NCBI RefSeq assembly: GCF_963576545.1
Contig: NW_026870438.1
Location: 992,001-1,056,000, forward strand
Length of the DNA: 64,000 nucleotides
Source: Limanda limanda
Taxonomy: Eukaryota; Chordata; Actinopteri; Pleuronectiformes; Pleuronectidae
Direction: 5' to 3'
Of this stretch, positions 1 through 11,691 are shown piece by piece (position 1 is the stretch's first letter; each line of letters opens with the position of its first letter). The position numbers and the translations under genes were made by a program. Under the pieces are notes generated by a model. That model was not told where the DNA came from. It did not search any database and was given only the letters and a program-made list of their open reading frames with translations.

Positions 1-1268
1 ATGGGGTAGCGCGCATCGATCGGTACCATCCTTGAGCTTCTCCGACTTTCGGAAGGGTTAGGGTTAGGGTTAGGGATGAAAGCACATAGGAGAAAGAGAT
101 ATTCTTGAATAACTTTTTTTGTGAAGGTCGGAGAGACTTGGAAAGTGGTTGCATCTGGACTAATTGGGGTCCTGCGGATCGATTGGTACCATCCCCGAGC
201 TTGTACGACCTTCGGAAAAGGTCGACCGACGAAATTCCCCCAAATCTGAGGAGATATTCTTGAATAACTTTTTTTTTGAAGGTCGGAGAGACTTGCAAGT
301 AGGCTCTACCCCCACTAAATGGGGTAGCGCGCATCGATCGGTACCATCCTTGAGCTTCTCCGACTTTCGGAAGGGTTAGGGTTAGGGTTAGGGATGAAAG
401 CACATAGGAGAAAGAGATATTCTTGAATAACTTTTTTTGTGAAGGTCGGAGAGACTTGGAAAGTGGTTGCATCTGGACTAATTTGGGTCCTGCGGATCGA
501 TTGGTACCATGCCCGAGCTTGTACGACCTTCGGAAGAGGTCGACCGACGAAATTCCCCCAAATCTGAGGAGATATTCTTGAATAACTTTTTTTGTGAAGG
601 TCGGAGAGACTTGCAAGTAGGCTCTACCCCCACTAAATGGGGTAGCACGCATCGATCGGTACCATCCTTGAGCTTCTCCGACTTTCGGAAGGGTTAGGGT
701 TAGGGTTAGGGATGAAAGCACATAGGAGAAAGAGATATTCTTGAATAACTTTTTTTGTGAAGGTCGGAGAGACTTGGAAAGTGGTTGCATCTGGACTAAT
801 TGGGGTCCTGCGGATCGATTGGTACCATCCCCGAGCTTGTACGACCTTCGGAAGAGGTCGACCGACGAAATTCCCCCAAATCTGAGGAGATATTCTTGAA
901 TAACTTTTTTTTTGAAGGTCGGAGAGACTTGCAAGTAGGCTCTACCCCCACTAAATGGGGTAGCGCGCATCGATCGGTACCATCCTTGAGCTTCTCCGAC
1001 TTTCGGAAGGGTTAGGGTTAGGGTTAGGGATGAAAGCACATAGGAGAAAGAGATATTCTTGAATAACTTTTTTTGTGAAGGTCGGAGAGACTTGGAAAGT
1101 GGTTGCATCTGGACTAATTTGGGTCCTGCGGATCGATTGGTACCATCCCCGAGCTTGTACGACCTTCGGAAGAGGTCGACCGACGAAATTCCCCCAAATC
1201 TGAGGAGATATTCTTGAATAACTTTTTTTGTGAAGGTCGGAGAGACTTGCAAGTAGGCTGTACCCCCA
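1..1268 (+). repeat. Four AB dimers at the left edge
   Basis: Unit order is AB AB AB AB with boundaries at 315, 633, 951 and 1269; the first A lacks its first four bases because the window starts inside it. This is the longest pure dimer run except for the four AB-type dimers from 37384. The B units of the first and third dimers carry a G-to-T change that lengthens the T run to nine before GAAGG (near 271 and 906). The second B is the CATGCCC subtype (near 509). Alternate dimers thus resemble each other, suggesting a 636-bp tetramer. Confidence 0.93.
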
Positions 1269-3520
1269 CTAAATGGGGTTGCGCGCATCGATCGGTACCA
1301 TCCTTGAGCTTCTCCGACTTTCGGAAGGGTTAGGGTTAGGGTTAGGGATGAAAGCACATAGGAGAAAGAGATATTCTTGAATAACTTTTTTTGTGAAGGT
1401 CGGAGAGACTTGCAAGTAGGCTCTACCCCCACTAAATGGGGTAGCGCGCATCGATCGGTACCATCCTTGAGCTTATCCGACTTTCGGAAGGGTTAGGGTT
1501 AGGGTTAGGGATGAAAGCACATAGGAGAAAGAGATATTCTTGAATAACTTTTTTTGTGAAGGTCGGAGAGACTTGGAAAGTGGTTGCATCTGGACTAATG
1601 TGGGTCCTGCGGATCGATTGGTACCATCCCCGAGCTTGTACGACCTTTGGAAGAGGTCGACCGACGAAATTCCCCCAAATCTGAGGAGATATTCTTGAAT
1701 AACTTTTTTTGTGAAGGTCGGAGAGACTTGCAAGTAGGCTCTACCCCCACTAAATGGGGTTGCGCACATCGATCGGTACCATCCTTGAGCTTCTCCGACT
1801 TTCGGAAGGGTTAGGGTTAGGGTTAGGGATGAAAGCACATAGGAGAAAGAGATATTCTTGAATAACTTTTTTTGTGAAGGTCGGAGAGACTTGCAAGTAG
1901 GCTCTACCCCCACTAAATGGGGTAGCGCGCATCGATCGGTACCATCCTTGAGCTTCTCCGACTTTCGGAAGGGTTAGGGTTAGGGTTAGGGATGAAAGCA
2001 CATAGGAGAAAGAGATATTCTTGAATAACTTTTTTTGTGAAGGTCGGAGAGACTTGCAAGTAGGCTCTACCCCCACTAAATGGGGTAGCGCGCATCGATC
2101 GGTACCATCCTTGAGCTTCTCCGACTTTCGGAAGGGTTAGGGTTAGGGTTAGGGATGAAAGCACATAGGAGAAAGAGATATTCTTGAATAACTTTTTTTG
2201 TGAAGGTCGGAGAGACTTGAAAAGTGGTTGCATCTGGACTAATTTGGGTCCTGCGGATCGATTGGTACCATCCCCGAGCTTGTACGACCTTCGGAAGAGG
2301 TCGACCGACGAAATTCCCCCAAATCTGAGGAGATATTCTTGAATAACTTTTTTTGTGAAGGTCGGAGAGACTTGCAAGTAGGCTCTACCCCCACTAAATG
2401 GGGTTGCGCGCATCGATCGGTACCATCCTTGAGCTTCTCCGACTTTCGGAAGGGTTAGGGTTAGGGATGAAAGCACATAGGAGAAAGAGATATTCTTGAA
2501 TAACTTTTTTTGTGAAGGTCGGAGAGACTTGCAAGTAGGCTCTACCCCCACTAAATGGGGTAGCGCGCATCGATCGGTACCATCCTTGAGCTTCTCCGAC
2601 TTTCGGAAGGGTTAGGGTTAGGGTTAGGGATGAAAGCACATAGGAGAAAGAGATATTCTTGAATAACTTTTTTTGTGAAGGTCGGAGAGACTTGAAAAGT
2701 GGTTGCATCTGGACTAATTTGGGTCCTGCAGATCGATTGGTACCATCCCCGAGCTTGTACGACCTTCGGAAGAGGTCGACCGACGAAATTCCCCCAAATC
2801 TGAGGAGATATTCTTGAATAACTTTTTTTGTGAAGGTCGGAGAGACTTGCAAGTAGGCTCTACCCCCACTAAATGGGGTTGCGCGCATCGATCGGTACCA
2901 TCCTTGAGCTTCTCCGACTTTCGGAAGGGTTAGGGTTAGGGTTAGGGATGAAAGCACATAGGAGAAAGAGATATTCTTGAATAACTTTTTTTGTGAAGGT
3001 CGGAGAGACTTGCAAGTAGGCTCTACTCCCACTAAATGGGGTAGCGCGCATCGATCGGTACCATCTTTGAGCTTCTCCGACTTTCGGAAGGGTTAGGGTT
3101 AGGGTTAGGGATGAAAGCACATAGGAGAAAGAGATATTCTTGAATAACTTTTTTTGTGAAGGTCGGAGAGACTTGCAAGTAGGCTCTACCCCCACTAAAT
3201 GGGGTAGCGCGCATCGATCGGTACCATCCTTGAGCTTCTCCGACTTTCGGAAGGGTTAGGGTTAGGGTTAGGGATGAAAGCACATAGGAGAAAGAGATAT
3301 TCTTGAATAACTTTTTTTGTGAAGGTCGGAGAGACTTGCAAGTAGGCTCTACCCCCACTAAATGGGGTAGCGCGCATCGATCGGTACCATCCTTGAGCTT
3401 CTCCGACTTTCGGAAGGGTTAGGGTTAGGGTTAGGGATGAAAGCACATAGGAGAAAGAGATATTCTTGAATAACTTTTTTTGTGAAGGTCGGAGAGACTT
3501 GCAAGTAGGCTCTACCCCCA
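1269..3520 (+). repeat. Mixed A/AB block
   Basis: Order: A (1269), AB (1432), A A (1750, 1913), AB (2076), a (2394), AB (2551), A A A A (2869, 3032, 3195, 3358). The B units from 2076 and 2551 are of the GAAAAG type. The unit ending at 3031 has CTACTCCCAC instead of CTACCCCCAC and the next has CATCTTTGAG instead of CATCCTTGAG; this pair recurs together in many later blocks. The part from 2551 reappears 2250 bp to the right (from 4801), including the private G-to-A change in CTGCAGATC at 2730 and 4980. Confidence 0.92.
3358..3520 (+). repeat. Reference A monomer (163 bp, telomere-bearing)
   Basis: This is a typical A unit. In order it holds: CTAAATGGGG; a palindrome-rich stretch with GCGCGC, ATCGAT, CGATCG and GGTACC; a TCCGA-CTT-TCGGA inverted repeat; the telomeric tract at offset 58-78 (3416-3436); a 20-bp A-specific spacer; a 44-bp segment shared with B (3457-3500) that contains a run of seven T; and a closing piece ending in CCCCCAC. 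The same offsets hold in A units throughout the array. Seven CpG steps are present. The length is close to one nucleosome repeat, as in many eukaryotic satellites. No promoter, coding region or known family name is recognised. Confidence 0.95.
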
Positions 3521-3533
3521 CTAAATGGGGTAG
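3512..3533. other. Inverted repeat across the A boundary (example)
   Basis: CTACCCC (3512-3518) and GGGGTAG (3527-3533) form a perfect 7-bp inverted repeat with an 8-base loop across the unit boundary. It is present at A boundaries that keep both CTACCCC and GGGGTAG. It is broken where the unit reads GGGGTTG (most units that follow a B) or where the preceding unit ends in CTACTCCCAC. No function is known; a hairpin or protein-binding role would be inference. Confidence 0.7.
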
Positions 3534-5601
3534 CGCGCATCGATCGGTACCATCCTTGAGCTTCTTCGACTTTCGGAAGGGTTAGGGTTAGGGTTAGGGA
3601 TGAAAGCACATAGGAGAAAGAGATATTCTTGAATAACTTTTTTTGTGAAGGTCGGAGAGACTTGGAAAGTGGTTGCATCTGGACTAATTTGGGTCCTGCG
3701 GATCGATTGGTACCATGCCCGAGCTTGTACGACCTTCGGAAGAGGTCGACCGACGAAATTCCCCCAAATCTGAGGAGATATTCTTGAATAACTTTTTTTG
3801 TGAAGGTCGGAGAGACTTGCAAGTAGGCTCTACCCCCACTAAATGGGGTAGCGCGCATCGATCGGTACCATCCTTGAGCTTCTCCGACTTTCGGAAGGGT
3901 TAGGGTTAGGGTTAGGGATGAAAGCACATAGGAGAAAGAGATATTCTTGAATAACTTTTTTTGTAAAGGTCGGAGAGACTTGGAAAGTGGTTGCATCTGG
4001 ACTAATTTGGGTCCTGCGGATCGATTGGTACCATCCCCGAGCTTGTACGACCTTCGGAAGAGGTCGACCGACGAAATTCCCCCAAATCTGAGGAGATATT
4101 CTTGAATAACTTTTTTTGTGAAGGTCGGAGAGACTTGCAAGTAGGCTCTACCCCCACTAAATGGGGTTGCGCGCATCGATCGGTACCATCCTTGAGCTTC
4201 TCCGACTTTCGGAAGGGTTAGGGTTAGGGTTAGGGATGAAAGCACATAGGAGAAAGAGATATTCTTGAATAACTTTTTTTGTGAAGGTCGGAGAGACTTG
4301 CAAGTAGGCTCTACCCCCACTAAATGGGGTAGCGCACATCGATCGGTACCATCCTTGAGCTTCTCCGACTTTCGGAAGGGTTAGGGTTAGGGTTAGGGAT
4401 GAAAGCACATAGGAGAAAGAGATATTCTTGAATAACTTTTTTTGTGAAGGTCGGAGAGACTTGGAAAGTGGTTGCATCTGGACTAATTTGGGTCCTGCGG
4501 ATCGATTGGTACCATCCTCGAGCTTGTACGACCTTCGGAAGAGGTCGACCGACGAAATTCCCCCAAATCTGAGGAGATATTCTTGAATAACTTTTTTTGT
4601 GAAGGTCGGAGAGACTTGCAAGTAGGCTCTACCCCCACTAAATGGGGTTGCGCGCATCGATCGGTACCATCCTTGAGCTTCTCCGACTTTCGGAAGGGTT
4701 AGGGTTAGGGTTAGGGATGAAAGCACATAGGAGAAAGAGATATTCTTGAATAACTTTTTTTGTGAAGGTCGGAGAGACTTGCAAGTAGGCTCTACCCCCA
4801 CTAAATGGGGTAGCGCGCATCGATCGGTACCATCCTTGAGCTTCTCCGACTTTCGGAAGGGTTAGGGTTAGGGTTAGGGATGAAAGCACATAGGAGAAAG
4901 AGATATTCTTGAATAACTTTTTTTGTGAAGGTCGGAGAGACTTGAAAAGTGGTTGCATCTGGACTAATTTGGGTCCTGCAGATCGATTGGTACCATCCCC
5001 GAGCTTGTACGACCTTCGGAAGAGGTCGACCGACGAAATTCCCCCAAATCTGAGGAGATATTCTTGAATAACTTTTTTTGTGAAGGTCGGAGAGACTTGC
5101 AAGTAGGCTCTACCCCCACTAAATGGGGTTGCGCGCATCGATCGGTACCATCCTTGAGCTTCTCCGACTTTCGGAAGGGTTAGGGTTAGGGTTAGGGATG
5201 AAAGCACATAGGAGAAAGAGATATTCTTGAATAACTTTTTTTGTGAAGGTCGGAGAGACTTGCAAGTAGGCTCTACTCCCACTAAATGGGGTAGCGCGCA
5301 TCGATCGGTACCATCTTTGAGCTTCTCCGACTTTCGGAAGGGTTAGGGTTAGGGTTAGGGATGAAAGCACATAGGAGAAAGAGATATTCTTGAATAACTT
5401 TTTTTGTGAAGGTCGGAGAGACTTGCAAGTAGGCTCTACCCCCACTAAATGGGGTAGCGCGCATCGATCGGTACCATCCTTGAGCTTCTCCGACTTTCGG
5501 AAGGGTTAGGGTTAGGGATGAAAGCACATAGGAGAAAGAGATATTCTTGAATAACTTTTTTTGTGAAGGTCGGAGAGACTTGCAAGTAGGCTCTACCCCC
5601 A
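3521..5601 (+). repeat. ABABA block followed by ABA units and A A a
   Basis: Order: AB AB A (3521, 3839, 4157), AB A (4320, 4638), AB (4801), A A a (5119, 5282, 5445). The first five monomers match the 799-bp pattern found again from 5602. The first B carries CATGCCC, and the A preceding the second B has GTAAAGG in place of GTGAAGG near 3964. The segment from 4801 is the right-hand copy of the 2250-bp-offset duplication with 2551. Confidence 0.92.
3684..3838 (+). repeat. Reference B monomer (155 bp, no telomeric tract)
   Basis: B aligns with A over its whole length and is a diverged relative. Both have the ATCGAT...GGTACCATCC core, a TTCGGAAG motif and the same 44-bp segment (here 3775-3818). 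Where A has the telomeric tract and its spacer, B has a different segment of about 33 bases (3742-3774) containing the 8-bp palindrome GGTCGACC (3744-3751). An inverted repeat CGACCT...AGGTCG lies at 3730-3748. B falls into two main types, with GGAAAGTGG or GAAAAGTGG near its left junction. A further subtype, seen here, reads CATGCCCGAG instead of CATCCCCGAG. Nine CpG steps are typical. Confidence 0.94.
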
Positions 5602-7998
5602 CTAAATGGGGTAGCGCGCATCGATCGGTACCATCCTTGAGCTTCTCCGACTTTCGGAAGGGTTAGGGTTAGGGTTAGGGATGAAAGCACATAGGAGAAA
5701 GAGATATTCTTGAATAACTTTTTTTGTGAAGGTCGGAGAGACTTGGAAAGTGGTTGCATCTGGACTAATTTGGGTCCTGCGGATCGATTGGTACCATGCC
5801 CGAGCTTGTACGACCTTCGGAAGAGGTCGACCGACGAAATTCCCCCAAATCTGAGGAGATATTCTTGAATAACTTTTTTTGTGAAGGTCGGAGAGACTTG
5901 CAAGTAGGCTCTACCCCCACTAAATGGGGTAGCGCGCATCGATCGGTACCATCCTTGAGCTTCTCCGACTTTCGGAAGGGTTAGGGTTAGGGTTAGGGAT
6001 GAAAGCACATAGGAGAAAGAGATATTCTTGAATAACTTTTTTTGTAAAGGTCGGAGAGACTTGGAAAGTGGTTGCATCTGGACTAATTTGGGTCCTGCGG
6101 ATCGATTGGTACCATCCCCAAGCTTGTACGACCTTCGGAAGAGGTCGACCGACGAAATTCCCCCAAATCTGAGGAGATATTCTTGAATAACTTTTTTTGT
6201 GAAGGTCGGAGAGACTTGCAAGTAGGCTCTACCCCCACTAAATGGGGTAGCGCGCATCGATCGGTACCATCCTTGAGCTTCTCCGACTTTCGGAAGGGTT
6301 AGGGTTAGGGTTAGGGATGAAAGCACATAGGAGAAAGAGATATTCTTGAATAACTTTTTTTGTGAAGGTCGGAGAGACTTGCAAGTAGGCTCTACCCCCA
6401 CTAAATGGGGTAGCGCGCATCGATCGGTACCATCCTTGAGCTTCTCCGACTTTCGGAAGGGTTAGGGTTAGGGTTAGGGATGAAAGCACATAGGAGAAAG
6501 AGATATTCTTGAATAACTTTTTTTGTGAAGGTCGGAGAGACTTGGAAAGTGGTTGCATCTGGACTAATTTGGGTCCTGCGGATCGATTGGTACCATGCCC
6601 GAGCTTGTACGACCTTCGGAAGAGGTCGACCGACGAAATTCCCCCAAATCTGAGGAGATATTCTTGAATAACTTTTTTTGTGAAGGTCGGAGAGACTTGC
6701 AAGTAGGCTCTACCCCCACTAAATGGGGTAGCGCGCATCGATCGGTACCATCCTTGAGCTTCTCCGACTTTCGGAAGGGTTAGGGTTAGGGTTAGGGATG
6801 AAAGCACATAGGAGAAAGAGATATTCTTGAATAACTTTTTTTGTAAAGGTCGGAGAGACTTGGAAAGTGGTTGCATCTGGACTAATTTGGGTCCTGCGGA
6901 TCGATTGGTACCATCCCCAAGCTTGTACGACCTTCGGAAGAGGTCGACCGACGAAATTCCCCCAAATCTGAGGAGATATTCTTGAATAACTTTTTTTGTG
7001 AAGGTCGGAGAGACTTGCAAGTAGGCTCTACCCCCACTAAATGGGGTTGCGCGCATCGATCGGTACCATCCTTGAGCTTCTCCGACTTTCGGAAGGGTTA
7101 GGGTTAGGGTTAGGGATGAAAGCACATAGGAGAAAGAGATATTCTTGAATAACTTTTTTTGTGAAGGTCGGAGAGACTTGCAAGTAGGCTCTACCCCCAC
7201 TAAATGGGGTAGCGCGCATCGATCGGTACCATCCTTGAGCTTCTCCGACTTTCGGAAGGGTTAGGGTTAGGGTTAGGGATGAAAGCACATAGGAGAAAGA
7301 GATATTCTTGAATAACTTTTTTTGTGAAGGTCGGAGAGACTTGGAAAGTGGTTGCATCTGGACTAATTTGGGTCCTGCGGATCGATTGGTACCATCCCCG
7401 AGCTTGTACGACCTTCGGAAGAGGTCGACCGACGAAATTCCCCCAAATCTGAGGAGATATTCTTGAATAACTTTTTTTGTGAAGGTCGGAGAGACTTGCA
7501 AGTAGGCTCTACCCCCACTAAATGGGGTTGCGCGCATCGATCGGTACCATCCTTGAGCTTCTCCGACTTTCGGAAGGGTTAGGGTTAGGGTTAGGGATGA
7601 AAGCACATAGGAGAAAGAGATATTCTTGAATAACTTTTTTTGTGAAGGTCGGAGAGACTTGAAAAGTGGTTGCATCTGGACTAATTTGGGTCCTGCTGAT
7701 CGATTGGTACCATCCCCGAGCTTGTACGACCTTCGGAAGAGGTCGACCGACGAAATTCCCCCAAATCTGAGGAGATATTCTTGAATAACTTTTTTTGTGA
7801 AGGTCGGAGAGACTTGCAAGTAGGCTCTACCCCCACTAAATGGGGTTGCGCGCATCGATCGGTACCATCCTTGAGCTTCTCCGACTTTCGGAAGGGTTAG
7901 GGTTAGGGTTAGGGATGAAAGCACATAGGAGAAAGAGATATTCTTGAATAACTTTTTTTGTGAAGGTCGGAGAGACTTGCAAGTAGGCTCTACCCCCA
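5602..7998 (+). repeat. Three tandem 799-bp ABABA higher-order repeats
   Basis: Copies are 5602-6400, 6401-7199 and 7200-7998, each AB AB A (318 + 318 + 163). The first two are closest to each other: both have a CATGCCC B in the first dimer, GTAAAGG before the second B, and a CCCCAAGCTTG change in the second B (A at 6120 and the equivalent base near 6919). The third copy has ordinary B units, the second of the GAAAAG type with CTGCTGATC near 7696. Further copies of the same pattern start at 3521, 8806 and 9605. Confidence 0.93.
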
Positions 7999-10900
7999 CT
8001 AAATGGGGTAGCGCGCATCGATCGGTACCATCCTTGAGCTTCTCCGACTTTCGGAAGGGTTAGGGTTAGGGTTAGGGATGAAAGCACATAGGAGAAAGAG
8101 ATATTCTTGAATAACTTTTTTTGTGAAGGTCGGAGAGACTTGAAAAGTGGTTGCATCTGGACTAATTTGGGTCCTGCGGATCGATTGGTACCATCCCCGA
8201 GCTTGTACGACCTTCGGAAGAGGTCGACCGACGAAATTCCCCCAAATCTGAGGAGATATTCTTGAATAACTTTTTTTGTGAAGGTCGGAGAGACTTGCAA
8301 GTAGGCTCTACCCCCACTAAATGGGGTTGCGCGCATCGATCGGTACCATCCTTGAGCTTCTCCGACTTTCGGAAGGGTTAGGGTTAGGGTTAGGGATGAA
8401 AGCACATAGGAGAAAGAGATATTCTTGAATAACTTTTTTTGTGAAGGTCGGAGAGACTTGCAAGTAGGCTCTACTCCCACTAAATGGGGTAGCGCGCATC
8501 GATCGGTACCATCTTTGAGCTTCTCCGACTTTCGGAAGGGTTAGGGTTAGGGTTAGGGATGAAAGCACATAGGAGAAAGAGATATTCTTGAATAACTTTT
8601 TTTGTGAAGGTCGGAGAGACTTGCAAGTAGGCTCTACCCCCACTAAATGGGGTAGCGCGCATCGATCGGTACCATCCTTGAGCTTCTCCGACTTTCGGAA
8701 GGGTTAGGGTTAGGGTTAGGGATGAAAGCACATAGGAGAAAGACATATTCTTGAATAACTTTTTTTGTGAAGGTCGGAGAGACTTGCAAGTAGGCTCTAC
8801 CCCCACTAAATGGGGTAGCGCGCATCGATCGGTACCATCCTTGAGCTTCTCCGACTTTCGGAAGGGTTAGGGTTAGGGTTAGGGATGAAAGCACATAGGA
8901 GAAAGAGATATTCTTGAATAACTTTTTTTGTAAAGGTCGGAGAGACTTGGAAAGTGGTTGCATCTGGACTAATTTGGGTCCTGCGGATCGATTGGTACCA
9001 TCCCCAAGCTTGTACGACCTTCGGAAGAGGTCGACCGACGAAATTCCCCCAAATCTGAGGAGATATTCTTGAATAACTTTTTTTGTGAAGGTCGGAGAGA
9101 CTTGCAAGTAGGCTCTACCCCCACTAAATGGGGTTGCGCGCATCGATCGGTACCATCCTTGAGCTTCTCCGACTTTCGGAAGGGTTAGGGTTAGGGTTAG
9201 GGATGAAAGCACATAGGAGAAAGAGATATTCTTGAATAACTTTTTTTGTAAAGGTCGGAGAGACTTGGAAAGTGGTTGCATCTGGACTAATTTGGGTCCT
9301 GCGGATCGATTGGTACCATCCCCGAGCTTGTACGACCTTCGGAAGAGGTCGACCGACGAAATTCCCCCAAATCTGAGGAGATATTCTTGAATAACTTTTT
9401 TTGTGAAGGTCGGAGAGACTTGCAAGTAGGCTCTACCCCCACTAAATGGGGTTGCGCGCATCGATCGGTACCATCCTTGAGCTTCTCCGACTTTCGGAAG
9501 GGTTAGGGTTAGGGTTAGGGATGAAAGCACATAGGAGAAAGAGATATTCTTGAATAACTTTTTTTGTGAAGGTCGGAGAGACTTGCAAGTAGGCTCTACC
9601 CCCACTAAATGGGGTAGCGCGCATCGATCGGTACCATCCTTGAGCTTCTCCGACTTTCGGAAGGGTTAGGGTTAGGGTTAGGGATGAAAGCACATAGGAG
9701 AAAGAGATATTCTTGAATAACTTTTTTTGTGAAGGTCGGAGAGACTTGGAAAGTGGTTGCATCTGGACTAATTTGGGTCCTGCGGATCGATTGGTACCAT
9801 CCCCGAGCTTGTACGACCTTCGGAAGAGGTCGACCGACGAAATTCCCCCAAATCTGAGGAGATATTCTTGAATAACTTTTTTTGTGAAGGTCGGAGAGAC
9901 TTGCAAGTAGGCTCTACCCCCACTAAATGGGGTTGCGCGCATCGATCGGTACCATCCTTGAGCTTCTCCGACTTTCGGAAGGGTTAGGGTTAGGGTTAGG
10001 GATGAAAGCACATAGGAGAAAGAGATATTCTTGAATAACTTTTTTTGTGAAGGTCGGAGAGACTTGAAAAGTGGTTGCATCTGGACTAATTTGGGTCCTG
10101 CGGATCGATTGGTACCATCCCCGAGCTTGTACGACCTTCGGAAGAGGTCGACCGACGAAATTCCCCCAAATCTGAGGAGATATTCTTGAATAACTTTTTT
10201 TGTGAAGGTCGGAGAGACTTGCAAGTAGGCTCTACCCCCACTAAATGGGGTTGCGCGCATCGATCGGTACCATCCTTGAGCTTCTCCGACTTTCGGAAGG
10301 GTTAGGGTTAGGGTTAGGGATGAAAGCACATAGGAGAAAGAGATATTCTTGAATAACTTTTTTTGTGAAGGTCGGAGAGACTTGCAAGTAGGCTCTACCC
10401 CCACTAAATGGGGTAGCGCGCATCGATCGGTACTATCCTTGAGCTTCTCCGACTTTCGGAAGGGTTAGGGTTAGGGTTAGGGATGAAAGCACATAGGAGA
10501 AAGAGATATTCTTGAATAACTTTTTTTGTGAAGGTCGGAGAGACTTGAAAAGTGGTTGCATCTGGACTAATTTGGGTCCTGCGGATCGATTGGTACCATC
10601 CCCGAGCTTGTACGACCTTCGGAAGAGGTCGACCGACGAAATTCCCCCAAATCTGAGGAGATATTCTTGAATAACTTTTTTTGTGAAGGTCGGAGAGACT
10701 TGCAAGTAGGCTCTACCCCCACTAAATGGGGTTGCGCGCATCGATCGGTACCATCCTTGAGCTTCTCCGACTTTCGGAAGGGTTAGGGTTAGGGTTAGGG
10801 ATGAAAGCACATAGGAGAAAGAGATATTCTTGAATAACTTTTTTTGTGAAGGTCGGAGAGACTTGCAAGTAGGCTCTACTCCCACTAAATGGGGTAGCGC

Positions 10901-11691
10901 GCATCGATCGGTACCATCTTTGAGCTTCTCCGACTTTCGGAAGGGTTAGGGTTAGGGTTAGGGATGAAAGCACATAGGAGAAAGAGATATTCTTGAATAA
11001 CTTTTTTTGTGAAGGTCGGAGAGACTTGCAAGTAGGCTCTACCCCCACTAAATGGGGTAGCGCGCATCGATCGGTACCATCCTTGAGCTTCTCCGACTTT
11101 CGGAAGGGTTAGGGTTAGGGTTAGGGATGAAAGCACATAGGAGAAAGACATATTCTTGAATAACTTTTTTTGTGAAGGTCGGAGAGACTTGCAAGTAGGC
11201 TCTACCCCCACTAAATGGGGTAGCGCGCATCGATCGGTACCATCCTTGAGCTTCTCCGACTTTCGGAAGGGTTAGGGTTAGGGTTAGGGATGAAAGCACA
11301 TAGGAGAAAGAGATATTCTTGAATAACTTTTTTTGTAAAGGTCGGAGAGACTTGGAAAGTGGTTGCATCTGGACTAATTTGGGTCCTGCGGATCGATTGG
11401 TACCATCCCCAAGCTTGTACGACCTTCGGAAGAGGTCGACCGACGAAATTCCCCCAAATCTGAGGAGATATTCTTGAATAACTTTTTTTGTGAAGGTCGG
11501 AGAGACTTGCAAGTAGGCTCTACCCCCACTAAATGGGGTTGCGCGCATCGATCGGTACCATCCTTGAGCTTCTCCGACTTTCGGAAGGGTTAGGGTTAGG
11601 GTTAGGGATGAAAGCACATAGGAGAAAGAGATATTCTTGAATAACTTTTTTTGTGAAGGTCGGAGAGACTTGCAAGTAGGCTCTACCCCCA
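7999..11691 (+). repeat. AB AAA ABABA ABABA block and its partial copy
   Basis: Order: AB (7999), A A A (8317, 8480, 8643), AB AB A (8806-9604), AB AB A (9605-10403), AB (10404), A A A (10722, 10885, 11048), AB (11211), A (11529). The sections 7999-9123 and 10404-11528 are copies offset by 2405 bp. They share the private change AGACATATTC (C at 8744 and 11149) and the CTACTCCC/CATCTTTG pair. The unit at 10404 has lost GGTACC (GGTACTATCC). Confidence 0.92.

Noticed and set aside
164..379. 71-codon plus-strand frame near the left edge, and its copy at 800-1015
   Set aside because: It begins at a non-ATG start in B and exists only because the same monomer sequence is open in that frame. Copies at the same phase elsewhere show no conservation beyond the repeat.
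509..697. 62-codon plus-strand frame starting at ATG, repeated 15 times
   Set aside because: The ATG comes from one C-to-G change in a B subtype (CATCCCC to CATGCCC). The frame runs through B into the next A and ends in the telomeric tract; it is a variant marker and not a gene.
3362..3386. Cluster of restriction-type palindromes (GCGCGC, ATCGAT, CGATCG, GGTACC) as a synthetic cloning linker
   Set aside because: The cluster is in the body of A units across the array, carries natural-looking variants, and B has a diverged version of it.
3466..3490. T7 run as an RNA polymerase III terminator, implying a small RNA gene
   Set aside because: No A-box or B-box promoter pattern or tRNA-like fold was recognised, and the T run is simply part of the 44 bases shared by both monomers.
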